From positions 22,124,027 to 22,188,026 of the forward strand of contig CM042548.1 in assembly GCA_023630585.1 (NCBI GenBank): DNA of 64,000 nucleotides. The letters are read 5' to 3'. Source of the stretch: Cranoglanis bouderius. Lineage: Eukaryota; Chordata; Actinopteri; Siluriformes; Cranoglanididae. Below, in pieces: positions 31,227 to 42,236 of this stretch. The notes under the pieces are model-generated. The model made no database searches. It worked only from the letters and a program-made list of their open reading frames with translations, and had not been told where the DNA came from. A program made the position numbers and the translations under genes. Each line of letters starts with the position of its first letter. Within the stretch, counting starts at the first letter, position 1.

Positions 31227-31378
31227 TGTGGCAGCGGGGGCATGGTCCAGCGTCGGCTTTGGACAGAGAGGGGGCAGGTCGAACCGGCCTTGTGGCTTTT
31301 TGTGTTTTCAGTTCTTCCCCGTGGAGGCCAGAGAGAGTGTGACAGAGAGCCAACCACCACCGAGCCATGTGTGTGTGT

Positions 31379-31939
31379 TGTAGCGAAACTCAGAGCAGCG
31401 GCATGCAGAGCACAGACACACAGAGGCGATTGAGGGGAATTAGTGCCAGTTTTATTTACACAAACTCAAAAATTAGAAGGGGGTAGCATGAAGAAGCGGA
31501 GTGACGGGAGTGCAGGGAGTGTTAATGACGGCCTGGTGATCCATTTTCCCAGCTGAGATGGTCACGAGGAGAGAGCTGTGCAGCATCGTGGCGGGGCTCC
31601 AAACAGAGGAAAACCCTCTGCAGAGGGAGCAGCGGCACTGGGCAGCCAGGGAGCATTGTTGTCCTTGCCGGCAGAATCTTCTGTAAACATACAAAAGAGA
31701 CAGTGTTAGTCTTTTGTTAGCAGGAGACTGCTCACCTTGTTGCTCCCGGCACGCCTTTTTATACTTTGCCGCTGACTCCTGGAGAGTAGAGAGCCTCTGC
31801 TGCAATCAGTAGTCACCAGCTGTGCATGGTTTGGACTGCCCCGCCTTTCAGCCATGCTCCGATGCAGTCCAAAACACTAGTGGCAGTCACACAAGGAGCG
31901 TTCTTTATCGTCTGGGCGCGTTCCTCCGGTCCGACATCA
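31379..31939 (-). mobile_element. LTR-c: 561-bp LTR-like insert inside the 5' LTR
   Basis: Starts TGTAGCGAAACTC and ends CCGACATCA; on the minus strand it begins TGATGTCGG and ends TTTCGCTACA. In that orientation there is a TATA box (TATAAAAAGG, about 31,757-31,766) and an AATAAA (31,451-31,456), the usual layout of an LTR. The 3' LTR of the host element lacks this block, so it is a later insertion. It landed in a GT repeat, so a target duplication cannot be read. Its 3' terminal nonamer TTCGCTACA is shared with LTR-a. Confidence 0.72.
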
Positions 31940-32105
31940 GTGTGTATAACATAAAATGGCTAAAAGTGAAAGTAAGAGAATAAAGTGCCTTTGAGTTGTT
32001 CCGAGCTGCCTCCAGCTTCCTCCTTCCCTCCTTGAACTTGTGAAGTGTTACACTGGTTCCGAAACCCAGGAATTGAGGAAGAGCATCCTCACCACTGGCC
32101 CATAT

Positions 32106-32690
32106 CATCCAGTCCCTCGCCAGCCTCCACCAGACTCAACATCAGATCCTCCTCGAGCTACATGAAGAGCAGGAGCAGAGCTTCCAGGCCCTGCTCGAAG
32201 CCCAGGCGGAGGACCAGCAGGTGCTCTGGAGTCTGCTCCAGCATATGGGTACTTCAGCAGCAGCCCACATTGCCGTAGTGAAGATGGGACCACAGGATGA
32301 TCCAGAAGCATTCCTGGAGTTGTTTGAACGCACCGCAGAAGCAGTCCCAGCTGCTTACTGCCGCTCCGGTCAGGGGAACCCCAGCTCACAGCACAACAGC
32401 TTTCTGTAATGGGCGATATTGTAACGAGTCAGCCACACCCCGAAACAGCACCATCAGTACTTCAGCCGCCTGTTCGCCTTCGCCCAAAAGCTTCGGGACA
32501 CCTGCCGAAGATGGCTGCTGGCACAGAGTGACACCAAAGGAGTAGTCAACCTCGGGGTACTGGAGCAGTTTGTCGCCTGGCTACCGGAGGGGATGGCGGA
32601 GTGGATCCAGTGCCACTGTCCACTGATGCTAGACGATGCAATCCAGCTGGCAGAGGACCACCTGGCGGCGAATCTGGGGGCAGGTGAGCC
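32106..32690 (+). pseudogene. Gmr1-type gag remnant
   Basis: Words of a retrotransposon capsid region in two frames: QQVLWSLLQHMGTS, VVKMGPQDDPEAFLELFERT, then after a shift HQYFSRLFAFAQKLRDT, WLPEGMAEWIQCHCP and DAIQLAEDHLAANLG. The DPEAFLELFERTAE stretch is the family landmark. Stops and shifts show it is inactive. Confidence 0.75.
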
Positions 32691-33059
32691 CCTCCTTTCT
32701 CTCTCTCTCCCTCTCTTTCCCTTTTTTACTTCTCCTACTCCTCCTCGACCTCTCCCCATCTCAGCACCTTCAAAACAGGTTCCCCCATATTCCCCCAAAA
32801 CCAGCTCCCCAGTCCCAGGGTTTCCCTTCCCTTCCCTTCTCTCCTTCCCCTTCACCTCTGATGCTTCCCCTAACTCCGTCTATCTCCACAGAGGTAGAAT
32901 CTTCCGCACTCACCAGGGCTGAGGCAAAGCCCAGGCAGGATTGTCGGTACGGCAGAAAGCCATACCAAATTCTTCTCTCCTTCTCCCTCAGAGAAGCGGG
33001 AATACTGATCTCGCAGCATGTCAGGAATCCAGAACATACCATGTGTCAGTGAGTATATA

Positions 33060-33315
33060 AGGGAGTACACATCAGGCCTTGGTGGACTCAGGGTGTAATG
33101 TGACCACCGTCCATCAAACCTGATTCAGTGCAGGGCATTGGGAAATGCACAAGTGGTGAAGATAAGGTGTGTGCACTGGGATGTTCACAAATATCCACTG
33201 GTGCCCATCAATATTCAATTCAGGGGGCAAAAGTATAGAGTGGAGGTGGCGGTTAGTCCTCGCCTCACCCATCCACTGATCCTGGGAGCCAATTGGCCGG
33301 GTTTTAAGACATAAG
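33060..33315 (+). pseudogene. retroelement aspartic protease remnant
   Basis: ALVDSGCNVTTVHQ (the D-S-G active-site triad) near 33,079 and HPLILGANWPGF near 33,270, with stops between them. It lies between gag and integrase. Confidence 0.7.
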
Positions 33316-33355
33316 CAAAAGAAATGCTGGTAGATGGGTCCTGCATCATGGCTGG

Positions 33356-34036
33356 ACATTTAGGGCAGGATAAAACACTAAACCGGCTAGTTGGCTGGGC
33401 ATTCACGACAATGTTCACAGGTGGTGTGCGGCATGTCGCGAATGTCAGCTGTTGAATCTGCCGGCCACCCCAAAATCGCTATTGCGCCCTTTACCATTCA
33501 TTGAGGTCCCCTTTGAAAGAGTTGGTATGGACCTCGTCGGGCCATTAGGATGGACTGCACGAGGGCATCGCTTTATGTTAGTGCTAGTGGACTATGCAAC
33601 GTAATACCTGGAAGCGGTGCCTCCCCACAGCATTTCTACACATATTGTTGTGGAGGCACTCTTCCGTATTATCTCCCGAGTCAGGATCCCGAAAGAAATC
33701 CTGACTGATCAGGGCACCTTGTTTGTGTCACGGACACTATGCAAGCTTTACTAATTGTTGGGGATTAAATCAATTCACACCAGCTTTTATCATCCGCAAA
33801 AGGATGGGCTGGTGGAACGATTTAATCAAAGACTGATTCGTAAGTTTGTTCACAATGATGCATGGAATTGGCATAAGTGGCTTGAGCCCATGTTATTCGC
33901 AGTACAAGAGGTCCCACAATCCGCCGCAGGGTTTTCCCCATTTGAATTTCTGTACGGGTGCAAGCCTCATAGCGAAATCGACTGTGAGGTCAGGCAAACA
34001 GATAGAGGCGATGCACTATCCACCTCAGTCTCCTAA
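33356..34036 (+). pseudogene. retroelement integrase remnant, upstream of RT
   Basis: Zinc-binding start GHLGQDKTLNRL followed by the core: VPFERVGMDLVGPLG (first Asp), LVLVDYAT then a stop, IPKEILTDQGTLFVS (second Asp), a stop at about 33,750, then IHTSFYHPQKDGLVERFNQR (E region), WLEPMLFAVQEVPQ and FSPFEFLYGCKP. Position before the reverse transcriptase is unlike most Ty3/gypsy elements and is the diagnostic of the Gmr1 group. Confidence 0.82.
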
Positions 34037-34269
34037 AACCGTGGAGAGTGGCGGTTCCTGTGGCTCTGGCGACGATGATTCTCGAGAGGGAGGAGCTGGG
34101 ACCTGAGGTAAGTCTAAAAAGTGTTGCCCAATTCACCCCTGTCCCCTGTGGAGACCACCTCTCACCGTCCCAGAGAGCACAAGTTGCCAGATTACAGCAG
34201 GAATTTTCTCATGTTTTTGCCTCTACCTGGTCGCACAGACCTCATAGAACACCACATTGAGACTCTTCC

Positions 34270-34700
34270 AGGTGTGGTTGTACTCAGCCACCCCAACCAA
34301 TTACCTGAACACAAAAAAAATGTGTTTCAGGATGAACTCAAGGCTATGCTCAACATGGGAGTAATCGAGGCGTCCCACAGTGATTGGAGCAGCCTAGTGG
34401 TTTTGGTGCCCAAAACTGTTGGGAGCTCCGTTTTTGTGTGGACTTTAGAAACGTCAATGCGGTGTCTAATTTTGACACATATCCAATGCCCTGCATTGTT
34501 GAACTGCTCAGTCGGTTAGGTGTGGCTCGCTGTTATTCAACACTGGATTTAACAAAGGGGTATTGGCAGATTCCCTTGACCCCAGTATCTCTTGGGGGGA
34601 AAAAAGGAATTTTCCACTCCGTTTGGTTACACCAGTTTGTCACCCTTCTGTTTGGGTTGTTTGGAGCCCCAGCAACGTTTCAATGACTCATGAACAGAAT
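34270..34700 (+). pseudogene. gypsy reverse transcriptase remnant (palm incomplete)
   Basis: LPEHKKNVFQDELKAMLNMG, VIEASHSDWSSLVVLVPK, then in another frame FCVDFRNVNAV, RCYSTLDLTKGYWQIPLTP (motif A Asp) and LFGLFGAPATFQ (motif B) followed by a stop. The Y-x-D-D motif C is not found; the sequence continues in decayed form to the RNase H. Confidence 0.8.
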
Positions 34701-34975
34701 CCTCTGCCCACACAATGCACAGTGCATTTGCAACATCTAAGGGTTGTCCTGAGACCCTTGAGGTGGGTGGGATTCCCAGCGAACCCAAAAGAACTGTGCA
34801 ATTGGGCGGGTGGAAGTACGGTATCTGGGCTTCCAGTTGGGGTCATGGGCAGGTGCATCCCCAAATTGACAGCAGCAATTGCGGCCTGCCTGAGACCCAA
34901 GGCCAAAAAGGGGGTGGACGGAGCTGTGCAATCAGGCTTTCTGTCAAGTTAAAACAGTTTTGTGGGAGGGACTGC

Positions 34976-35371
34976 TATTGCATTCCCCTGACTTTCCTCT
35001 CCCTTTTGTTCTGCAGACTGACACGTCGGACAGAGGGTTGGGAGCAGTTTTGTCCCAGGTAGTGGAGGGAGAGGAGCGCCCTGTGCTGTACATCAGCCAG
35101 AAGCTCTTGGTGAAAAAGACTAAGTACAGCACCATCGGGAAGAAGTGTCTGGCCATCAAGTGGGCGGTCCCCACCCTCCAGTACTATCTACTGGGGCACC
35201 CTTTCACCCTGTGTTCGGATCATGCCCCGCTCCAATGGCTCCACCGAATGAAGGATGTCAACGCACGGATCACTCGTTGGTATTTGGCACTTCAGCCGTT
35301 CAAATTTGAGGTGGTCCACAGGCCGCGGGTGCAGATGGTGGTGGCGGATTACCTCTCTCGCCAAGGGGGGT
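34976..35371 (+). pseudogene. gypsy RNase H domain
   Basis: PFVLQTDTSDRGLGAVLSQV (first Asp), RPVLYISQKLLVKKTKYSTI, KCLAIKWAVPTLQYYL (Glu), FTLCSDHAPLQWLHRM (Asp), ITRWYLALQPFKFEVVHRPR and ADYLSRQGG. This frame is open without a stop from about 34,960 to 35,493 and is the best preserved part of the element. Confidence 0.85.
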
Positions 35372-35769
35372 GTCAGCTGCAGGCTGGATGGCTCCCCCAG
35401 CCAGAGTCAGGATGTGGGGGGGGTATGTGGCAGTGGGGGTGTGGTCCAGCGTTGGCTGTGGACAGAGAGGAGGCAGGTCAAACCAGCAGGTAGTGCGTAA
35501 TGGTTCTCACCTGCATGTAATTAGTGAGAGTTTATTTGTTTGAGCTTTTTGTGTTTTCAGTTCTACCCATGGAGGCCAGAGAGAGAGTGAGTGAGAGAGA
35601 GAGAGCGCCAACCAGCACTGATCCGTGTGTGTGTGCGTGCATGTGTGTGTGGATGTGTGTATAACATAAAATGGCTAAAAAGTGAAAGTAAGAGAATAAA
35701 ACACCTTTCAGTTGTTCCGAGCCTGCCTCCAGCTTCCTCATTCCCTCCCTGAACTTGTGAAGTGTTACA

Positions 35770-36576
35770 GTTAGAAACTGTACTTTGAAGCTCGCTCCAA
35801 AGAGGCACATAGAAATTTGGTAAGTTCCTAGTTTCATGCTCTAGGCGTTTTATGAAAATCCAAAAAATTGGCTGTTAAGGTGCATTGAATTGGAATTCCA
35901 CCACAGGATTCCTCTATGATTGAATGATGAATCAGCATCAATGAATGAGGAGCTGCAGGGAAAACACATATTCCTCATCATGCCTTAGTATAAATCCACA
36001 AAGCTCACAAATCACCATGAGTTGGGTATTGTTATCTGATCATCAAATTGAAAGTCATTAATTTACCCAACTCCAATACCTTACATTATATGTTTGGCAA
36101 ATAAAGGTGACTGTATACAGGAAAAAGCACCTGATATCGACTGTAAAATATGGTGGTGGACCATTAATGCACTTGGGATGTTTTTTTGACAGGTCATTCA
36201 GGGAATCTTGTAAAGACAGATGCCAGAATGAATTCTATTCCAGGATATTTTACTCCAAAACTACACTGCTTCTGCCAGGAGGCTATATGATATTGTTGCA
36301 CAGTATGGTTGTGCTGTGAGGTACATTTTACCTAAATAAGGTCCAAGGGAAGAGTTTTCTCCAAGACACATACTGCTTAATTGCATGTTTGCAGAATTTG
36401 TGTTAGGATTTACACATGCATATATTCGAATAGCAGAATTTTCTGTTTATGCCCTTTGCTTATTTTAACCATATGGTTGTTTTTGCCATTTTTTTTTCTC
36501 TCTGAAACCTGCAATAAATAATAATTCTGCTGACTTGTTACTGAGTTATAGTTTCTTTCTTTCTGTTCTCTTTTAG
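35770..36576 (+). other. lyst: 3' end of lyst intron 6
   Basis: No gene. Near 36,119-36,190 a short Tc1-like word (KKHLISTVKYGGGPLMHLGC) is readable, a decayed transposase scrap. The polypyrimidine-rich acceptor of exon 7 closes the segment. Confidence 0.45.
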
Positions 36577-36928
36577 GTGATTCTGCTGAATGGCATTCTC
36601 CAGATGGTGGAGGCTAACACAGAAATGGAGCCACTACATTACTTGTCTTTTCCCATGTACCTGTGCACCAGTGCCCCCAACACCAGCACCAATGGAGGGG
36701 TTGGCGTCAGGACGGCAGTGGGTACTCTCTGGAGGGGCAAGCTTGGCGCAGGCAAGGGGGAAGGTGAGAGTCATGCCCTGCATTTTCAGGCTTCCCCTTG
36801 GCACATTGCTCCTCTTCACCTGCCTCTGGTTGGGCAGAACTGCTGGCCACACATGGCCAGCGGCTTTAGTGCCTCACTCTGGATCCGACCTGTGAAGAAC
36901 AACAATGAGGAGAGGCCTACACAAGGAG
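36577..36928 (+). CDS. lyst: lyst exon 7 (start of ConA-like domain)
   Basis: 117 codons plus one base (phase 0 to 1). Acceptor TTTTAG ends at 36576 and donor GTAAAG starts at 36929. The N-terminal half has ILLNGILQMVEANTEM and a PLHYLSFPMYL stretch; the second half has WHIAPLHLPLVGQNCWPH followed by GFSASLW. The latter matches WHIAPVHLPLLGQNCWPH of mammalian LYST and opens the concanavalin-A-like beta-sandwich that precedes the PH-BEACH module in this family. A glycine-rich loop in the middle (NGGVGVRTAVG) is fish-specific compared with the mammalian protein as I recall it. Confidence 0.95.
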
Positions 36929-37664
36929 GTAAAGAAGAGCTTTCCACAGCTGTTTTAATTAAAATTATTTTCTTGATTTAATTTTATGGACTTTGATTTT
37001 TCTATTGCAAGACAGGTTTCAGCAGGTCTTCACTAAATTAAAACTGAAACTGAAAATTCATCTGTAATAGTCACAAAGTCACACATTTCTTGTTTGTCAG
37101 TAGTCTTTTTACTAAAGTGCAGCAACTTCTGTCTGCCCTTAAATGGTATCTGATTTTTGTGTTTGTCACTGTGGATTTGCACATTGGTTTAAGAAAATCA
37201 CATGGTGTCATGTCTCCCCACACTCACCTAGCATTGAACAGAAAACACTGAGTCAGCTCGTGCTCCAGTCATGACTGGCAAGCAACAAAACTATCAGGAT
37301 TGTTGCTGCCCAGCAAGGGTGACATTATTCCAAATATCAGTGGATAAAACCAAAATCTTGCTTTACGTTGTTACCACCCAAATCTGCTGATTCATTCATA
37401 AATAAGTAACAAAGTTAGTTTGAATTTGCATTTCAGTTTGTCTTTAAAACAGAGTAGTTGATGATCATACATTTAAGAAGGGTTCATTTTGCACCCTTTT
37501 AATACCCTATCCACCATCCCTCTTAAAGTCAGATACATTTTTTTATCTTATCTATATGAAATATACAGTACAGTGTGACAAAATATTGTCTTCAGTTCCA
37601 GAGTACAGTTATTCATGATGATACAGTCTTGAATGTACATGAAATTTCAAGCAGTGCCGTTATA
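36929..37664 (+). other. lyst: 5' part of lyst intron 7
   Basis: No gene or recognisable repeat end; ordinary AT-rich intron. Confidence 0.5.
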
Positions 37665-38054
37665 AAACTGATCAGGTGAACGTTGTAGGAATTATACTAC
37701 TTTTTGTATGTGGTTCCCCCTGCCCAACACTGCAACCTGCACCCCCACCCGTTTTTTTAAGGGACCAAACGTGATTGAACAATTGGCTGCTTATCTGTTC
37801 CATGGTCAGGTGTGTGTTATTCCCTCATTATGTATATCTGTGTATATCCCTCATTACCAGTCTTACAAGTACGGAGAATTAAAGTCTAGATTTGATTTTA
37901 AGTGTAGCATTTGCATTTGGAATCTGTTGCTGTTAACTCTCCATATGAAGTCCAAAGAGCTGTCACTGCCAGTGAAGCAAGCCATCATTAGGCTGAAAAA
38001 TCAAAACAAACCCATCAGAGAGCTAACAAAAATATTAGGTGTGCCTGAATCAAC

Positions 38055-39622
38055 AGTAGCGAAATTTACAAAAAGGGGGCATTATTATGCATTATTCTTT
38101 TCCACCAGAATAATGTAATGGATCAATTTTAAACATGAAACGAAACAGAAGCGCACGCTTGGATTCAACGCACCTTTTTAAAGGAGACGAGTTTTAAAGC
38201 GTGCCCGCATTATCTACCAGAATGTGTAGTAAATCGGATGAATCTGCAACGTTTAAAATAATATTCTCCACCAGTTACGATTTACGTAACAAATTAAAAG
38301 ATGTTTAACACGTTTAAATGTATCCTCCAATTTATGTAAGGAATTAGCTCGAGTGGCGTGAAATATATCTATATATCTAATCAGCGCGTGTTGTGACCAG
38401 TTATAAATATACATCAGCCATGAAAGGGAATTCATGTATGTGCACATATACATATAGATAATTAACTACAACGGATTATAATTAATTATGACTATGTATG
38501 TGTCCTAGATCAGCTTTATGAACTCTAAAGAGTGAGTTTATCCTTCTGTCCAGGAAGAATTAACTCACAAAGTTTATTATTAAAGATTAGAGCGGGTAAC
38601 GAGATCGCAGTATTTAATTGACTCATCCCGTCAACAAAACAGAGAAAATCAAGCGTGGGATAATAGATTTTAATAGCTATATGTGACTATGGATACACAC
38701 GACTAACTCTAAGCAAAACATACATATATACCCATCTATATACAGGGAGAGAAAAGGGATAGAGAGAAAGTAATGAAAGAAAGGGAAGCAGACAAAAACA
38801 CAACTAATTAGCCTTTTTCAGAACCAGCACGAACTTAATTCTCCTGTAACACAGGGGTCCAATCTTAACGCAGATATAGCTCATTAACTATACTTGCATA
38901 GCCTCAAGGTTGAGAGTTTGTGCGAGGTCGGGTAGAGTTCGCTGGTTCGTTGTTGTTTGGAAAGGCGTGAGCCCGGAGGTAGTTGCATCTTGTGTCAGGA
39001 GAGAGAGATCCTGGCTTCCTCTTCCCGGGGTACGTGGCCCCGGGGGAGAGAAACCGGAAGAAGTGAAGTTGAGAAGTGAAGTCAAACTCTGAAGTCTAAC
39101 TCTCAAATCCGAAGTGAAGTGAGCGTGGTGTTGTTTTAAAAACAACACCAACGCACACGCCTCTTTGGGCTATGGGCCAATCAGGAAGTTGGGTTTGCAT
39201 GTCCGGATGACTCTCTTTGTCTGGTCTCGGACCCTAATTTAAATGTCCAGGGAGGAGCCGGTCTATACCGTGTTATAAATGAAATTAAAGGAAAAACATG
39301 AAATGATGTATCCCATTGCAATGTGATATGCATAATCAATCCGGGTATCTCGAGACGATTAACTACATACCAAATTCGATGGATTTGTAAAGAATATTAC
39401 AAATAAAACCTGGTTACAGACATTTAAAATGATATGCTGGATTAAACTATCTAAAGTCATTACGGTTAGTTACAGAAACACACAATACATGTAAACAAAA
39501 TAACATCACACTATTTAGACATGGAATAATTACATATAATTACATGTTACATTGAAGAGAGAGGGATTTCTCCATTGTGTGTGTAAGGTAAGCGTGGGTG
39601 TGTGTGTGTGTGTGTGTAAGGT

Positions 39623-39658
<36 letters not shown>

Positions 39659-39935
39659 TGGATGTGTGTGTGTCGTAAACCGAGATTAGATTAGAGATTT
39701 AAGGGCCCCTTGGTCGGGGAGTTTTGGTGGACCCCTGCTGACGAACTAATCATGAAGTTTCCCAGACGTTCAGTCATCAAAGGCTTCTTTTATTGCAGGG
39801 GTAAGTCCTGTGTGGGTCCCAGAGAGACTTTTTGCATCCTAAAGGTGCATCTGGTCAAAGGAGGCCTCTCGGGGTTACTCTATGTTTAGTTTGGGTTAAT
39901 TTAGAAATCAGTTTGAGCATAGATCATAAGCTACA
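38055..39935 (-). mobile_element. LTR-b: solo-LTR-like element, 1,881 bp
   Basis: Inserted in Tc1-H; CAAC flanks both ends (38,051-38,054 and 39,936-39,939). The left end AGTAGCGAAATTT corresponds to TGTAGCGAA of LTR-a with one change; the right end is GCTACA. The shared block GCGCACGCTTGGATTCAA begins at 38,148, and a minus-strand AATAAA is at 38,572-38,577. Length differs from LTR-a by only eight bases, although (GT)n and AT-rich parts differ strongly. About 60 bases near its left end are absent from LTR-a. Confidence 0.68.
39585..39674 (+). repeat. GT microsatellite cluster
   Basis: Two GT runs joined by a repeated GTAAGGTAAG phrase, inside LTR-b. Confidence 0.85.
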
Positions 39936-40878
39936 CAACCTTTTGGTACATTCGTAAAAAGAAAGAATGCACTGGTGAGATCAAGAACACCAAAATACCT
40001 GGAAGTTCACAGAAAATAACTGTGATAGATGACAGATTAATTATTTTGATGGGTGAAGGAAAACCCCTTCGTAACAGTTGGCCAGATCAAGAACGCACTC
40101 CAGGTTGTAGATGTATCAAGTCAACAATCAAGAGAAGCCTTCACCAGAGTAAATACAGAGGGTTTACCACAAGATGTAAGCCTCAAAAACAGGGAGACCA
40201 GGTTCCTATGGACAGATAAAGTGAAGATCAACTTGCAGGAGAGAAGAGTATGGAGCAGAAACTGCTCATGAGCCAAAGCATACCACCTAATCTTATGGTG
40301 TGGGCATGTATGCCTGCAAATGCAACTGGTTCCCCTGTATTTATTGACTGCTGAGAAAAGCAGCAGGATGAATTTTGAAGTTTATAGGCCTATATATTAT
40401 CTGTAGAGATTTAGCCAAATGCTTCAAAACCCGTTGGACAGCACTTCACAGTACTGATGGACAATGACCTGAAGCATACTTCGAAACCAACCCAAGACTT
40501 TTTTAAAGCAAAGTACTGGAATGTTCTGCAATGGTCAAGTCAATCATCAGACCTAAATTCAATTGAGGATGCATTTTCTCTTATAAAGGCAAAACTGAAG
40601 GCAAAACACACCTAGAACAAACATGATCTGAAGACAGCTGCAGTAAAGGCCTGGCAGAGCATCACCAGGGAAGAAACCCAATGTGTGGGTTCTAGGCATC
40701 ATGCATTCATTGACTGCAAAGGATTTGCAACCAAGTAATAAAAAAGGCAATATAATTTATGGTTATCCTAGTTTGTCCAATTACTTTTGGTCCCTTAAAA
40801 GGAATTTAAACTATTATATGTAGCAGAATATTTATTTATTGGATATCTGATATGTTTCCGTGTGGTTGTATTTTCTAG

Positions 40879-41005
40879 CCGAGATTATGCAGGGTGATGG
40901 AGTCCAGCAAGGAGAAAAAAACCTTCTTCATGTTCTTTCCATCGGCTCCAAAGCCCTAATGCTGCAAGTGTGGGCTGACATTTCTACAGGAGCCTGCACC
41001 TTCAG
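40879..41005 (+). CDS. lyst: lyst exon 8
   Basis: Phase 1 in, phase 2 out. Acceptor TTCTAG ends at 40878 and donor GTAGGA starts at 41006. It encodes LLHVLSIGSKALMLQVWAD and GACTF, matching IHIISLGSKALMIQVWAD of LYST: beta strands of the concanavalin-A-like domain. The upstream part (EIMQGDGVQQGEKN) is weakly conserved. The exon sits about 60 bases after the truncated end of a Tc1-H copy. Confidence 0.93.
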
Positions 41006-41140
41006 GTAGGAATCAAGTGTAAATTTTCAGTGATTGTTAGGATGTATTGTGTTAGTTGATTTTACACTCTTAAATAAATTCTGTATAGTATAATGAATAA
41101 ACCTTGCTATCGGAGCTAACTTCTGGATTTGTGGCCAAAG

Positions 41141-41314
41141 GATCTGCATCGATCCTAATGATGAAATGAAGGCTGGTCTGCTGGCCCAGGCTGAGTCTTT
41201 GCATGATGTGCTGAGTGCAGGCCGGTGGCAGCACCTTGCTCTCACTTATACACAGCAGCCTGAGGGCAAGAAGAACATCCGTGGTTGCTTGGCACTCTGG
41301 GTGTGTGGCATCAA
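41141..41314 (+). CDS. lyst: lyst exon 9
   Basis: Phase 2 at both ends. Acceptor CCAAAG ends at 41140 and donor GTAAGT starts at 41315. The peptide contains DEMKAGLLAQAES, AGRWQHLALTYTQQPEGKK and LALWVCG, matching DDMKAVLLAQVES, SKWQHLVLTYLQQPQGKR and ISIWVSG of LYST. The W-Q-H-L tryptophan strand is typical of ConA/LamG-like folds. The intron before it is only 135 bp. Confidence 0.94.
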
Positions 41315-41779
41315 GTAAGTCACTCACATCACCACTCACATTCGTCCATTTAGTTGAGTAATACATTTCTAGTATTTTTATAAGGGATAGTTAAGTGATT
41401 AAATAATTAAATTAATGTAGGCCAATTTTTTAATATAAAGTGAAACATAAGATCTTAAAGAGTCTTTGAGATTTAAGGTCTACATGATAAATGATAATTG
41501 CATTTTAAAAACATATGTTCTGGAAGAAATAATAGACTTTCACAAGAAATGAAAATGCAGTTGAGTGCAGTATCATCAGTAGTGTTTTTATGCTGCCCTG
41601 GTGTAGACAGTGGCTCTATGAATGACCACTTAAATGAAAAAAGCAATGTTGCATTTCTTCTTTGGCTATTCAGTTGATTCTATCTAATGAAAAGATTGAT
41701 ATAACATTGTACCAACAGTAAAGTACAGTAAGCTGCAGTAACATCTGTCTCCTGTAACATCTGTCTATACCTTCACCAG
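41315..41779 (+). other. lyst: lyst intron 9
   Basis: 465 bp, AT-rich, no repeats or genes recognised; a short tandem AACATCTGTCT phrase lies at 41,741-41,767. Confidence 0.6.
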
Positions 41780-41943
41780 AAAATGTGAAGTCTCACTAGA
41801 CTACACCCTCCCCAGGAAGTCTAGTCTGTCATCTGATAGTATCAAGACCTTTTGCATGCTGGGCCATTACCTGAACACCTCAGAAGAGTTGCCACAAACC
41901 TTGACTTCCCATTTGGATATGGGCAGTGTGCTTTTGTTTAATG
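41780..41943 (+). CDS. lyst: lyst exon 10
   Basis: Phase 2 in, phase 1 out. Acceptor CACCAG ends at 41779 and donor GTATGT starts at 41944. It encodes VSLDYTLPRKSSLSSDS, KTFCMLGH and LDMGSVLLFN, matching VTLDFMLPRKTSLSSDS, KTFCMIGH and WDLGNLLLFN of LYST. It supplies the later strands of the ConA-like domain. Confidence 0.94.
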
Positions 41944-42236
41944 GTATGTCTCTCCTCTCTCACAGATTCTGTTCCACAAGTGTAAAACTCTCTGTTCATG
42001 TCTCTGTGCCAGAGAGAATTTAAGGTAGTGTTTTTATTGGTATAAAATGTATTGGTATAAAATTTTGCTGTGATTTATATAGTGAAGTGGTTTAATGTAA
42101 AGTTTTTTGTTTGTTTGTTTGTTTTTTTTTATTAGGCTTGTTTTTATTTTTATTTTTTAGTGTTCATAATGTGTTGTTATACTGGTATGACAGCCTACTG
42201 TCATAAGAATTCCAAATGTGTTCTACTTTCATGTTA

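Larger units (their letters stand above)
31227..35769 (+). mobile_element. Gmr1-type Ty3/gypsy LTR retrotransposon, degenerate
   Basis: Two related LTRs: 5' at 31,227-32,052 (interrupted) and 3' at 35,426-35,769, both starting TGTGGCAG and ending GTGTTACA. A primer-binding-site-like TGGTTCCGAAACCC follows the 5' LTR at 32,054. Between them gag, protease, integrase, reverse transcriptase and RNase H remains occur in that order, with integrase before reverse transcriptase as in the Gmr1 group of fish gypsy elements. All reading frames carry stops or shifts. Bases next to the two LTRs (GTCAT and GTTAG) do not match clearly. Confidence 0.85.
37665..40815 (+). mobile_element. Tc1-H copy 2, split by LTR-b
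   Basis: First piece 37,665-38,054, second 39,936-40,815. The first holds MKSKELSLPVKQAIIRLKNQ, VPEST (DNA-binding region); the second resumes at TTTTGGTACATTCGTAAAAA and carries decayed transposase words: KKNPFVTVGQIKNAL-like, LWTDKVKINLQ (first D), DNDLKHTSKPTQDFF (second D) and SSDLNSIEDAFSL (in place of NPIE, E kept). It ends before a terminal inverted repeat is completed (near 40,815). Confidence 0.8.

Noticed and set aside
31473..31805. 110-codon minus-strand frame inside LTR-c
   Set aside because: Lies over TATA and leader region of an LTR; no homology recognised.
32454..33042. Minus-strand frames over the gag region
   Set aside because: Gly/Arg/Glu-rich shadows of a pyrimidine-rich gag linker.
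26788..39935. Calling LTR-a/b remains of a particular endogenous retrovirus
   Set aside because: No gag, pol or env is attached in this window, so the class cannot be assigned.
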